Below, one piece after another: positions 42,616 to 50,072 of a DNA stretch of 58,243 nt; within the stretch, counting starts at the first letter, position 1, and each line of letters begins with the position of its first letter. Both the position numbers and the translations under genes were made by a program. This DNA comes from Desulfuromonas sp. (GTDB lineage: Bacteria; Desulfobacterota; Desulfuromonadia; Desulfuromonadales; UBA2294). Under the pieces are notes generated by a model. It saw only the letters and a program-made list of their open reading frames with translations. It was not told the origin of the DNA and ran no database searches. The DNA is taken from the NCBI GenBank assembly GCA_002869615.1, contig PKUH01000087.1:1-58243 (forward strand). Direction: 5' to 3'.

Positions 42616-43365
42616 ATGGACCCGAAACAGCTCGAAATAATCCTGCTGGAGTTGCAGCAGGGCAAGGCAGACATTGAAGATATCATGCAAAAACTGCGTG
42701 ATTTGCCTTTTGAGGAGACCGGCGAAGCAACCATCGACCATCACCGTGAACTCCGTCAGGGCGTGCCGGAAGTGATCTTCGGCGAGGGGAAAACGGTCGA
42801 ACAACTGCAGAAAATTATCGGCCGGATGAGCGAGAACGGCAGCAACGTCCTCACCACCCGGATCGATGCCGAAAAGGCAGAAAAGTTGCTCGGACAATTT
42901 CCGGAAGCCGAATATGACCCACTGGCCAGGACTCTCAGCCTGATCAGTAAAAAGATCGAATTCACTGGCCGCGGAAAAATCCTCGTGGTTTGCGCCGGTA
43001 CCTCCGACCTACCGGTGGCTCGTGAAGCGATTGTCACCGCGCGCATGCTCGGCAACGAAGTTGAAGAACTGGTCGATGTCGGCGTGGCCGGCATCCATCG
43101 CCTGCTTGCCAAGACCGGAAAACTCCATGACGCCGCCGTCATTATCGTCGTCGCCGGCATGGAGGGGGCCCTTCCTTCGGTGGTCGGCGGCTTGGTCGGC
43201 GTACCGGTGATTGCTGTCCCGACTTCAGTCGGCTACGGCGCCGCCTTCGGCGGTATCGCCGCTCTGCTCGGCATGCTCAACTCCTGCGCCAGCGGTGTGA
43301 CCGTTGTTAATATCGACAACGGCTTCGGCGCGGCCTTTGCCGCGAACAGGATAAACAAGGGATAA
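42616..43365 (+). CDS. larB: Nickel-pincer cofactor biosynthesis protein LarB
   Basis: The 249-residue protein carboxylates and hydrolyses nicotinic acid adenine dinucleotide, the first step of the nickel-pincer nucleotide cofactor of lactate racemase-type enzymes. The PurE-like C-terminal half shows 'VVCAGTSDLPVAREA', 'DVGVAGIHRLLA', 'VVAGMEGALPSVVGGLV' and 'SVGYGA', all typical of LarB. larC lies downstream, separated by a repeat. No larA or larE is present in the window. Confidence 0.95.
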   Translation: MDPKQLEIILLELQQGKADIEDIMQKLRDLPFEETGEATIDHHRELRQGVPEVIFGEGKTVEQLQKIIGRMSENGSNVLTTRIDAEKAEKLLGQFPEAEYDPLARTLSLISKKIEFTGRGKILVVCAGTSDLPVAREAIVTARMLGNEVEELVDVGVAGIHRLLAKTGKLHDAAVIIVVAGMEGALPSVVGGLVGVPVIAVPTSVGYGAAFGGIAALLGMLNSCASGVTVVNIDNGFGAAFAANRINKG

Positions 43366-43394
43366 GGTGTAAAGGGGAAAGGTTAAAAAACCCT

Positions 43395-43630
43395 CTTCCC
43401 CGTGCGACGCCGCCGCAGAGCAGTGGAGTTTTACAGGAATTTGAGGGAAAACTGTCTGAGGACAGAAGTGCCCGAAGGGGACTGACGGACGAGTTTTTTT
43501 CCGAGCTGTAAAACGGAACGGAACGAAGGGAACCCGCCAACGGCGGGCAAGGAACCCGGGGCGCCTTTCTTTGCTTCGTTTCTTTGGGCGAGCAAAGAAA
43601 TGAAGGCGTCATGCAGGGACGCAACCCCGC
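43395..43630. repeat. Intergenic repeat family B between larB and larC
   Basis: This GC-rich, non-coding insert contains three hairpins in series: CTGTC-TGAG-GACAG (43452-43465), CCCGCC-AAC-GGCGGG (43533-43547) and TTTCTTTGCT/AGCAAAGAAA (43566-43575 with 43591-43600) with a GCGCC/GGCGT base. From memory, elements with 'CTGTCTGAGGACAG' and 'CTTTCTTTG...GCAAAGAAA' recur between genes in many proteobacteria; only one copy is in this window. Confidence 0.65.
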
Positions 43631-43663
43631 GACTTCGATTTTAAGGAATTACCTAAAGAAGCC

Positions 43664-44851
43664 ATGCGCACCCTCTATCTCGACACTTTTTCCGGCATCG
43701 CCGGCGACATGTTTCTTGGCCTGATGCTTGACCTCGGTGTCGACAAAGAAACTATTCTAACCGAACTTAATAAGCTTGGTCTGGCTGGCTACACCATCGC
43801 TGCCCGCATCGAAAAACGCTGCGGTATTGCCGGGACCTACGTCGATATCAGTTATGATGAAGATCAGCCGGCCCGCACCTGGCAATCGATCGATCACATG
43901 ATTGCCGACTCTGACATGGAACAGTTGGACAAGGATCTGGCGCGCCGGATTTTCAAACGGCTCGGCGAGGCGGAGGCAAAAATTCACGGCATCTCTCTTG
44001 AAAAGGTTCATTTTCATGAAGTCGGCGCCATTGACTCGATCATCGATATCGTCGGAGCCGCTATTGCCATCAACCGGCTTGGCGTCGAACAGGTTTTCTG
44101 CTCTCCACTTCCGCTCGGTCTCGGTTCGATCAACTCGGCCCACGGCACCTACCCGTTACCGGCCCCGGCAACCCTCGAAGTTTTGAGCGGCTTTCCGGTC
44201 GGCACCGATGACTCCAGCCTTGAGCTGGTGACACCGACCGGTGCGGTGATCGCTGTCGAGCTCGCCACCTTCGTGCCGATGCCGGAAATGGTCATTGAGA
44301 AGATCGGCTATGGCCTTGGCACACGCGATTTGCAGCAGAGACCGAACGTGCTGCGCGGCATTATCGGCGACGCCGATGAAATCGGAGAAAACTTTGATTC
44401 GGTCAGCGTTATCGAAACCCATCTCGACGACTGCAACCCGGAATGGCTCGGCTACCTGATGAACCATCTCTTCGAAAACGGCGCCCTTGATGTCGCCTAC
44501 ACGCCGCTGCAGATGAAGAAGAACCGCCCCGGCATCAGGGTCACAGTGATCTCTCCACCCGAAAAGGAGCTCGTTCTCGAATCAAATCTTTTGGAAAACA
44601 GCTCCGCCATCGGCGTCCGCCGCTATCGGACCCGGCGCCGTAAACTTGGCCGCAAAACCGAGATGGTCACCACCAGCCTCGGTGACGTTGCGCTCAAATG
44701 CCTGTATGACGATAATAAGCTGGTCCGTGTCACTCCGGAATACGAAAGTTGCCGACAGCTCGCCGAACAGAACAAGGTGCCGCTGCCTGAAGTCTATCGA
44801 CTGGCCGAGCGAGCGGCCGACCACCTCTTCAATGACCGGGGGGACTTATGA
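43664..44851 (+). CDS. larC: Nickel-pincer cofactor biosynthesis protein LarC (nickel insertion)
   Basis: The 395-residue protein inserts nickel into the pincer cofactor in a CTP-dependent way. 'DTFSGIAGDMFLGLMLDLG' in two parts at the N-terminus, 'VHFHEVGAIDSIIDIVG' and 'GTYPLPAPATLE' are LarC signatures. In Lactobacillus the gene is split into larC1/larC2 and joined by frameshifting; here it is one continuous frame. The stop overlaps pgpA (ATGA), starting the larC-pgpA-cinA-thpR chain. Confidence 0.95.
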   Translation: MRTLYLDTFSGIAGDMFLGLMLDLGVDKETILTELNKLGLAGYTIAARIEKRCGIAGTYVDISYDEDQPARTWQSIDHMIADSDMEQLDKDLARRIFKRLGEAEAKIHGISLEKVHFHEVGAIDSIIDIVGAAIAINRLGVEQVFCSPLPLGLGSINSAHGTYPLPAPATLEVLSGFPVGTDDSSLELVTPTGAVIAVELATFVPMPEMVIEKIGYGLGTRDLQQRPNVLRGIIGDADEIGENFDSVSVIETHLDDCNPEWLGYLMNHLFENGALDVAYTPLQMKKNRPGIRVTVISPPEKELVLESNLLENSSAIGVRRYRTRRRKLGRKTEMVTTSLGDVALKCLYDDNKLVRVTPEYESCRQLAEQNKVPLPEVYRLAERAADHLFNDRGDL

Positions 44852-45321
44852 CCCGCTTCATCCTGTTTCTTTCCAGTAATGCCGGACTCGGTTATGCCCC
44901 GTATGCCTCCGGTACCGTCGGCACCCTTGCCGGTATCCCTGTTTTCTGGTTAATGGCACCGATGCCAGCATGGCTCTACGGAGTCACCTGGCTCGGTCTT
45001 CTGGCGATCTCGTTCTGGGCCTCCGACTTTGCCGGCAAGCATTACGGCGTCGTCGATGACGGCCGGATTGTCATTGACGAACTGGTCGGCTACCTGGTCA
45101 CGGTCGCCTTTTTGCCATTTACCTGGACAACCGCAATTCTCGGTTTCCTCTTCTTCCGCCTGTTCGATATCACCAAGCCATACCCCGCTTCCTGGTTTGA
45201 CAAAAAGATGAAAAACGGCATCGGCGTCGTCCTCGACGATGTCGTCGCCGGCATCTATGGTGCTATCGCTCTGCAGATCTGCCTGCGCTGGCTGATCCCC
45301 TGGATAAAGGAAATATTCTGA
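44848..45321 (+). CDS. pgpA: Phosphatidylglycerophosphatase A
   Basis: The 157-residue integral membrane phosphatase makes phosphatidylglycerol. It has 'GYAPYASGTVGTLAGIP', 'IDELVGYLV', 'FFRLFDITKPYPASWFDKK' and 'GIGVVLDDVVAGIY', the usual PgpA motifs with metal-binding acidic residues. It overlaps larC by 4 nt and cinA by 1 nt. Confidence 0.95.
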   Translation: MTRFILFLSSNAGLGYAPYASGTVGTLAGIPVFWLMAPMPAWLYGVTWLGLLAISFWASDFAGKHYGVVDDGRIVIDELVGYLVTVAFLPFTWTTAILGFLFFRLFDITKPYPASWFDKKMKNGIGVVLDDVVAGIYGAIALQICLRWLIPWIKEIF

Positions 45322-46556
45322 TGCCAAAGATTGCGATCCTTGCCATCGGCGACGAACTGCTCAACGGCAGCCTCAGCGATACCAACAGCGCAGCTATCGC
45401 CCGCCTGCTGGCCCAGGATGGTTTTATCATCAGCGAGGTTCGGATCGTCGGCGACGAGACCGGGTCGATGACCTCCGCCGTTGCAGAACTGGCCGGCCGC
45501 TTCGATGTCCTGATCACGACCGGCGGACTCGGTCCGACGACGGACGACCTCACCGCCGAAGCCCTGGCCGTAGCCTGCGGGACCGAGCTCGCCCTGAATG
45601 AAGATGCGCTCCGGCTGGTCGATGCTTATTTCGAACGACTCGGCCGACCGAAACACCAACGCAATATCAAGTCGGCAACAATGCCGATCGGCGCCACCCC
45701 CCTGCAGAACCCGCGCGGCACCGCTCCCGGCATACAGCTGCAGCGGGGAACCTGCCAGATTTTTTCACTGCCGGGCGTCCCCGATGAAATGACGGCGATG
45801 ATCGATTCGGCGATCCGGCCGGAACTGGTCAGAATATTCGGTCGTCAGCCCTATGAACCGGAACGGATCCTGACCCTGTTCGGCATTCCGGAGCCATTGG
45901 TCGAAGAGAAACTTCTGGCGGTCGGACTGCCTGTGGGGGTCGCATTGGCGTTCGGCGTTGAATTCCCGCTGGTCCTGGTCAAACTCCGGGCAACTGGCGC
46001 GAATGCCGCCGGCCGGCTTGACCAGGCGGTAGCAATCGTCGAATCGGTTTATATCGAACAGATCGTTGCCCGCGGTAGCGCCACGCTGGCTGACACAACC
46101 GCAGCCATGTTGATTGAGTCAGGGAAAACTCTCGCCCTGGCCGAATCATGCACCGGGGGGCTGATCGGCAAGATGTTGACTGACATCCCCGGATCATCCG
46201 CCTTCCTCGACCGCGGCGCCATCACCTATTCCAACCAGGCCAAGCATGACTGGCTGAATGTCAGCAAGAAAATTCTTGAAGAAGAAGGCGCGGTCAGCGA
46301 ATCCTGCGCCCGGGCCATGGCCGAGGGCATTCGGCAATCAGCCGCGACCGATTACGCCCTGGCGGTGACCGGCATCGCCGGACCGGACGGCGGCACCACA
46401 GAAAAACCGGTCGGAACCGTATTTGTCGGATTGGCTGGTCCGGCCGGAACCATTGTCGAGCGCTATCAATTCACTGGTGACCGCGGTCGCATCAGGATGC
46501 GCACAGCCTGTGCCGGCCTGGCGATGCTGCAGCAGCGGCTGCGCAAAGAATCATGA
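45321..46556 (+). CDS. cinA: CinA-family nicotinamide mononucleotide deamidase-related protein
   Basis: The 411-residue protein has an N-terminal MoCF-like domain (about 4-170; 'IGDELLNGSLSDTNS', 'TTGGLGPTTDD') and a C-terminal PncC-type NMN amidase domain (about 250-405; 'AESCTGGLIGKMLTDIPGSS' and 'AVTGIAGPDGGT'). CinA proteins salvage pyridine nucleotides (ADP-ribose pyrophosphatase and NMN deamidase). It lies two genes upstream of recA, the order also known from other bacteria. It overlaps thpR by 4 nt. Confidence 0.94.
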   Translation: MPKIAILAIGDELLNGSLSDTNSAAIARLLAQDGFIISEVRIVGDETGSMTSAVAELAGRFDVLITTGGLGPTTDDLTAEALAVACGTELALNEDALRLVDAYFERLGRPKHQRNIKSATMPIGATPLQNPRGTAPGIQLQRGTCQIFSLPGVPDEMTAMIDSAIRPELVRIFGRQPYEPERILTLFGIPEPLVEEKLLAVGLPVGVALAFGVEFPLVLVKLRATGANAAGRLDQAVAIVESVYIEQIVARGSATLADTTAAMLIESGKTLALAESCTGGLIGKMLTDIPGSSAFLDRGAITYSNQAKHDWLNVSKKILEEEGAVSESCARAMAEGIRQSAATDYALAVTGIAGPDGGTTEKPVGTVFVGLAGPAGTIVERYQFTGDRGRIRMRTACAGLAMLQQRLRKES

Positions 46557-47122
46557 TGCCGGAGAAACCGGTTCGCTGTTTCATTGCCATCCCGCTTTCC
46601 GAGCCGGTCAAGGCTGCCATTACCTCTATCCAGAGGCGCCTGCAACAGGACTTGCCGGGCACCCGTTGGACCAAACCGGAGACGATGCATCTGACCCTTC
46701 ATTTTTTCGGCGAACTCGGCTACGAGAACCTTGATAAAGCAGGCTCGGTTATGGTATCGATAGGGAGTTTATTCCGGCCTTTTACAATTGCACTTCACGG
46801 CCTCGGGGCGTTCCCGTCCCCGGACCGTGCCAGGGTGTTCTGGCTGGGGATAAAGAGCGCCAGCCTGACCATGCTTCACACGCATCTGCTCGAAAAGCTT
46901 GCGTCGGCTGGTTTTACCTGCGAAGAACGGCCCTTCGAGCCGCACATCACGCTCGGCCGGAGCCGCAGGGGCATGCAAAAGGCGGGACATATTCTGTCCC
47001 ATGAGGGGGATATGTTTGCAGGTGAGATGACGGTCGACCGGCTGGTTCTTTACGAAAGCGAACTGCTTTCGTCAGGAGCTGTCCACCACCCTCGACAGAC
47101 GATTCATTTCACTGCAGACTGA
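46553..47122 (+). CDS. thpR: RNA 2',3'-cyclic phosphodiesterase
   Basis: The 189-residue 2H phosphoesterase has paired catalytic motifs H46-L-T48 and H131-I-T133, the '[11 protein letters not shown]' start and '[16 protein letters not shown]'. The family opens 2',3'-cyclic phosphates and has RNA ligase-like activity in vitro. It overlaps the cinA end (ATGA). A second ATG immediately follows the first, so the start may be either. Confidence 0.93.
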   Translation: MMPEKPVRCFIAIPLSEPVKAAITSIQRRLQQDLPGTRWTKPETMHLTLHFFGELGYENLDKAGSVMVSIGSLFRPFTIALHGLGAFPSPDRARVFWLGIKSASLTMLHTHLLEKLASAGFTCEERPFEPHITLGRSRRGMQKAGHILSHEGDMFAGEMTVDRLVLYESELLSSGAVHHPRQTIHFTAD

Positions 47123-47132
47123 ATTCAGGAGC

Positions 47133-47167
47133 ATAAAGCGCCAGTCATCTCCGGTCTGCCGCTTTAT
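47133..47167 (+). other. Hairpin in the recA leader
   Basis: ATAAAGCG (47133-47140) and CGCTTTAT (47160-47167) form a perfect 8-bp stem enclosing 19 nt, directly before the GAGGAGG ribosome site of recA. No LexA-box pattern that I recognise is present in the 64-nt gap. Confidence 0.4.
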
Positions 47168-47186
47168 CAGAGGAGGAAAAACCGAC

Positions 47187-48215
47187 ATGTCCGACAACAA
47201 CCGCGAAAGAGCCATCGATCTGGCAATGAGTCAGATTGAAAAACAGTTCGGCAAAGGGAGCATAATGCGCCTCGGCGAGGATACGGTCCTGCCCGGCATA
47301 CAAGGAATTTCAACAGGCGCCCTGAGCCTCGATATCGCCCTCGGCGTCGGCGGTGTGCCGCGCGGCCGAATCGTTGAAATCTATGGTCCGGAATCATCCG
47401 GCAAGACGACCCTGGCTCTGCATATTGCGGCCGAAGCCCAGAAGACTGGCGGCATCGCTGCTTTTGTTGATGCCGAGCATGCCCTCGATATCTCTTATGC
47501 CAAAAAACTTGGCGTCAACGCCGACGATCTGCTGGTTTCACAGCCCGACACCGGCGAGCAGGCCCTCGAAATTGTCGAGGTTCTGGTCCGCAGCGGCGCC
47601 ATTGATGTCCTCGTCGTCGATTCGGTCGCAGCCCTGGTGCCGCGCGCTGAAATCGAAGGTGAAATGGGTGATTCGCACATGGGCCTGCAGGCCCGTCTGA
47701 TGTCGCAGGCCTTGCGCAAACTGACGGCGACCATCAGCAAATCAAACTGCTGCGTTATCTTTATCAACCAGATCCGGATGAAAATCGGGGTCATGTTCGG
47801 CAACCCCGAAACAACCACCGGCGGCAACGCACTGAAATTCTATTCATCGGTCCGGATGGATATCCGCCGGATCGGCGCCCTGAAACAGGGCCAGGACGTG
47901 ATCGGCAACCGGACCCGGGTCAAAATCGTCAAGAACAAGGTCGCACCGCCATTCAAGGAAGTCGAGTTTGATATCATGTATGGGCAAGGCATCTCCCGGG
48001 TCGGCGACCTGCTCGATCTCGCGACCGAGGCTGAGATCGTCGAAAAAAGCGGGGCCTGGTTCTCTTACGGTGAGGACCGGATCGGCCAGGGACGTGAAAA
48101 CGTCAAGGTGTTCCTCAAGGAGAACCCGGACATCGCAGCCGATATCGAAAAGAAGTTACGTGAGAAACTTGAGCTTGCGGTTTCCGAATCGCAGGCTGAG
48201 GCTGAGGAGGCCTGA
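47187..48215 (+). CDS. recA: Recombinase A
   Basis: The 342-residue ATPase drives strand exchange and LexA cleavage. It has Walker A GPESSGKT (67-74), '[20 protein letters not shown]' (Walker B and L1 start), L2 '[19 protein letters not shown]' and the acidic C-terminal tail 'SQAEAEEA'. A strong GAGGAGG site precedes the ATG. It is followed after 3 nt by the pilT-like gene, then recX. Confidence 0.98.
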   Translation: MSDNNRERAIDLAMSQIEKQFGKGSIMRLGEDTVLPGIQGISTGALSLDIALGVGGVPRGRIVEIYGPESSGKTTLALHIAAEAQKTGGIAAFVDAEHALDISYAKKLGVNADDLLVSQPDTGEQALEIVEVLVRSGAIDVLVVDSVAALVPRAEIEGEMGDSHMGLQARLMSQALRKLTATISKSNCCVIFINQIRMKIGVMFGNPETTTGGNALKFYSSVRMDIRRIGALKQGQDVIGNRTRVKIVKNKVAPPFKEVEFDIMYGQGISRVGDLLDLATEAEIVEKSGAWFSYGEDRIGQGRENVKVFLKENPDIAADIEKKLREKLELAVSESQAEAEEA

Positions 48216-48218
48216 TCG

Positions 48219-49370
48219 ATGAATCTGACCGATATCCTGGGTATGGGAATGAAGGCACGGGCTTCAGACATTCATCTTAAGCCGGGCCTGCCGCCGGTAT
48301 ACCGGATTGACGGCACCTTGCGCCCGCATCCGAAACTGCCACGCCTGACCCCTGAACTGACCCATGATTTCGCCATGGAAATCATGAACGACATCCAGAA
48401 GGTCCGTTTCGAAGAAATCCACGAAGTCGATCTGAGCTACGGTGTCCCCGGACTCGGTCGTTTCCGTGTCAACGCCTTTACCCAGCGCGGGTCGGTCTCG
48501 CTGGTCTTTCGTTTCATCCCTTTTGAAATCAAGGGCATTGAGGATCTGACCCTGCCGCCGGTCATCAAAAAGATCGCTTCCGAGAACCGCGGTCTCGTCC
48601 TGGTTACCGGAGCCACCGGCTCCGGCAAATCGACGACACTGGCATCGATGATCGACTACATCAATGCCGAACGAACAGCCCATATTGTCACTATTGAGGA
48701 TCCGATTGAATACCTGCACCGTGACAAGAAGTGTATTATCAATCAACGTGAGGTCGGCTTCGACACTGAAGGATACGATGTCGCCTTGAAAAGTGCCTTG
48801 CGCCAGGATCCCGACGTCATTCTGGTCGGCGAGATGCGAGACTTTGAAACGATCGAAACAGCGATCACCGCTGCCGAAACGGGTCACCTTGTTCTTTCAA
48901 CCCTGCATACTATTGACGCCCCGGAGACGATCAACCGGATCATTTCGGTTTATCCGCCCTACCAGCAACGTCAGGTGAGGATGCAGTTGGCCGGGATCAT
49001 CAAGGGCGTTGTTTCACAGCGTCTTGTCCCTCGCGCCGACGGCAAAGGCCGGGTTCCGGCAGTCGAGGTCATGGTTTCAACGGCGCGGGTCCGCGAACTG
49101 ATTGATGACAAGGAAAAAACCAGACTGCTTCGTGATACGATCCAGGCCGGCTATACGAGCTACGGAATGCAGACCTTCGACCAGTCTTTGATGTGGCTCC
49201 TGAAACAGGAAATCATAACCTTTGAAGAGGCCTTGCGCCAGTGCTCGAATCCGGATGACTTTAAACTCAAGGTTTCCGGGGTTTCATCTACATCCGATCT
49301 CTCATGGGAAGATTTTGACAAGGACAAGGAGAATGAGGGGTCCGAAGATCCGGAAATCGAACGATTCTGA
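48219..49370 (+). CDS. PilT/PilU-like type IV pilus retraction ATPase
   Basis: The 383-residue GspE/PilT-family ATPase has 'ASDIHLKPGLPPVYRIDG' at the N-terminus, Walker A GATGSGKS (131-138), an Asp box 'IVTIEDPIEYLH', the Walker B region 'DVILVGEMRD' and the His box 'TGHLVLSTLHT'. The C-terminal AIRNLIRE signature of canonical PilT is replaced by RVRELIDD, and an acidic tail (about 355-383) is added, so it is closer to PilU or a secondary PilT. It lies between recA and recX, an order known in Geobacteraceae. No pilin genes are nearby. Confidence 0.92.
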   Translation: MNLTDILGMGMKARASDIHLKPGLPPVYRIDGTLRPHPKLPRLTPELTHDFAMEIMNDIQKVRFEEIHEVDLSYGVPGLGRFRVNAFTQRGSVSLVFRFIPFEIKGIEDLTLPPVIKKIASENRGLVLVTGATGSGKSTTLASMIDYINAERTAHIVTIEDPIEYLHRDKKCIINQREVGFDTEGYDVALKSALRQDPDVILVGEMRDFETIETAITAAETGHLVLSTLHTIDAPETINRIISVYPPYQQRQVRMQLAGIIKGVVSQRLVPRADGKGRVPAVEVMVSTARVRELIDDKEKTRLLRDTIQAGYTSYGMQTFDQSLMWLLKQEIITFEEALRQCSNPDDFKLKVSGVSSTSDLSWEDFDKDKENEGSEDPEIERF

Positions 49371-49812
49371 TCCGTTTACCGTCGCCCTGAGGTTGTTGAC
49401 CTATCGTGACCGGAGCACGACCGAGCTGACCAGAAAGTTGCGGGAACGCGGTTTTGGACAAAACGATATCGATCCGGTTCTTAACCGCTGCCTCGAACTT
49501 GGATACCTGAGCGATGAGCGTTTCGCATTTTCCCGCGCCCGGGCACTGGTCAGCAGTGGCCGGGCGGTCGGTATCCGGGCCCTGAACGAACTGAAAAAAG
49601 CCGGAGTCGCTATCGATCTTGCTGAACGGGCGCTGGCCGAGGCGGAAACCGAGCAGGACTTACCAGATCTAATGGATGAAATTCGTCGGCGGAAATTTCC
49701 CGATTTTGAATTTGACACGGCGACAGAAAAAGAAAAAAACCGGGTCCTCAATTTTTTTCGGCGCCGCGGCTTCCCGGTTTCAATGATACTGACTGTTTTA
49801 AAAAGCGAATGA
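49333..49812 (+). CDS. recX: RecA regulatory protein RecX
   Basis: The 159-residue helical protein modulates RecA filaments. It has the RecX three-helix repeats: 'ALRLLTYRDRSTTELTRKL' (module 1), 'YLSDERFAFSRARAL' (module 2) and 'KNRVLNFFRRRGFPVSMI' (module 3). The ATG at 49333 is chosen over the longer frame, with AGGA 8 nt upstream; it overlaps the pilT-like gene by 38 nt. Confidence 0.92.
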   Translation: MRGPKIRKSNDSDPFTVALRLLTYRDRSTTELTRKLRERGFGQNDIDPVLNRCLELGYLSDERFAFSRARALVSSGRAVGIRALNELKKAGVAIDLAERALAEAETEQDLPDLMDEIRRRKFPDFEFDTATEKEKNRVLNFFRRRGFPVSMILTVLKSE

Positions 49813-49830
49813 CAGCACAATTAATCCGGG

Positions 49831-50018
49831 CACCAGGGCACGAAGGACACCAGGGAAGACCAAAAAATCGGATTATTTAACGGAGAGTCGGAGAGAAAAT
49901 CAAATATTTCCTGAGGAGCTGACATAAAAACGGTAGGTTTTTTGACTGGTTCACCTCTATGTACCCGGCGTGAATAATCAGCTCTTGACGTTCCTGGTAC
50001 ACTTGGTGCCTTGGTGGC
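49831..50018. repeat. Intergenic repeat family D upstream of alaS
   Basis: The plus strand carries CACCAGGG-CACGAAGGA-CACCAGGG (49831-49855) and GGAGAGTCGGAGAG (49882-49895). At the other end the related words appear in inverted orientation, CTTGGTGCCTTGGTGG (50002-50017). The result is an imperfect inverted repeat bracketing about 140 bp. Similar CACGAAGG/GCAGAG tandem words occur between genes in diverse bacteria (recalled, not searched). alaS starts 55 nt later. Confidence 0.55.
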
Positions 50019-50072
50019 AACCAAATTCAATAATGGGTGCAAAATGCAAACACCCGCAGAAGGATACGAAAC

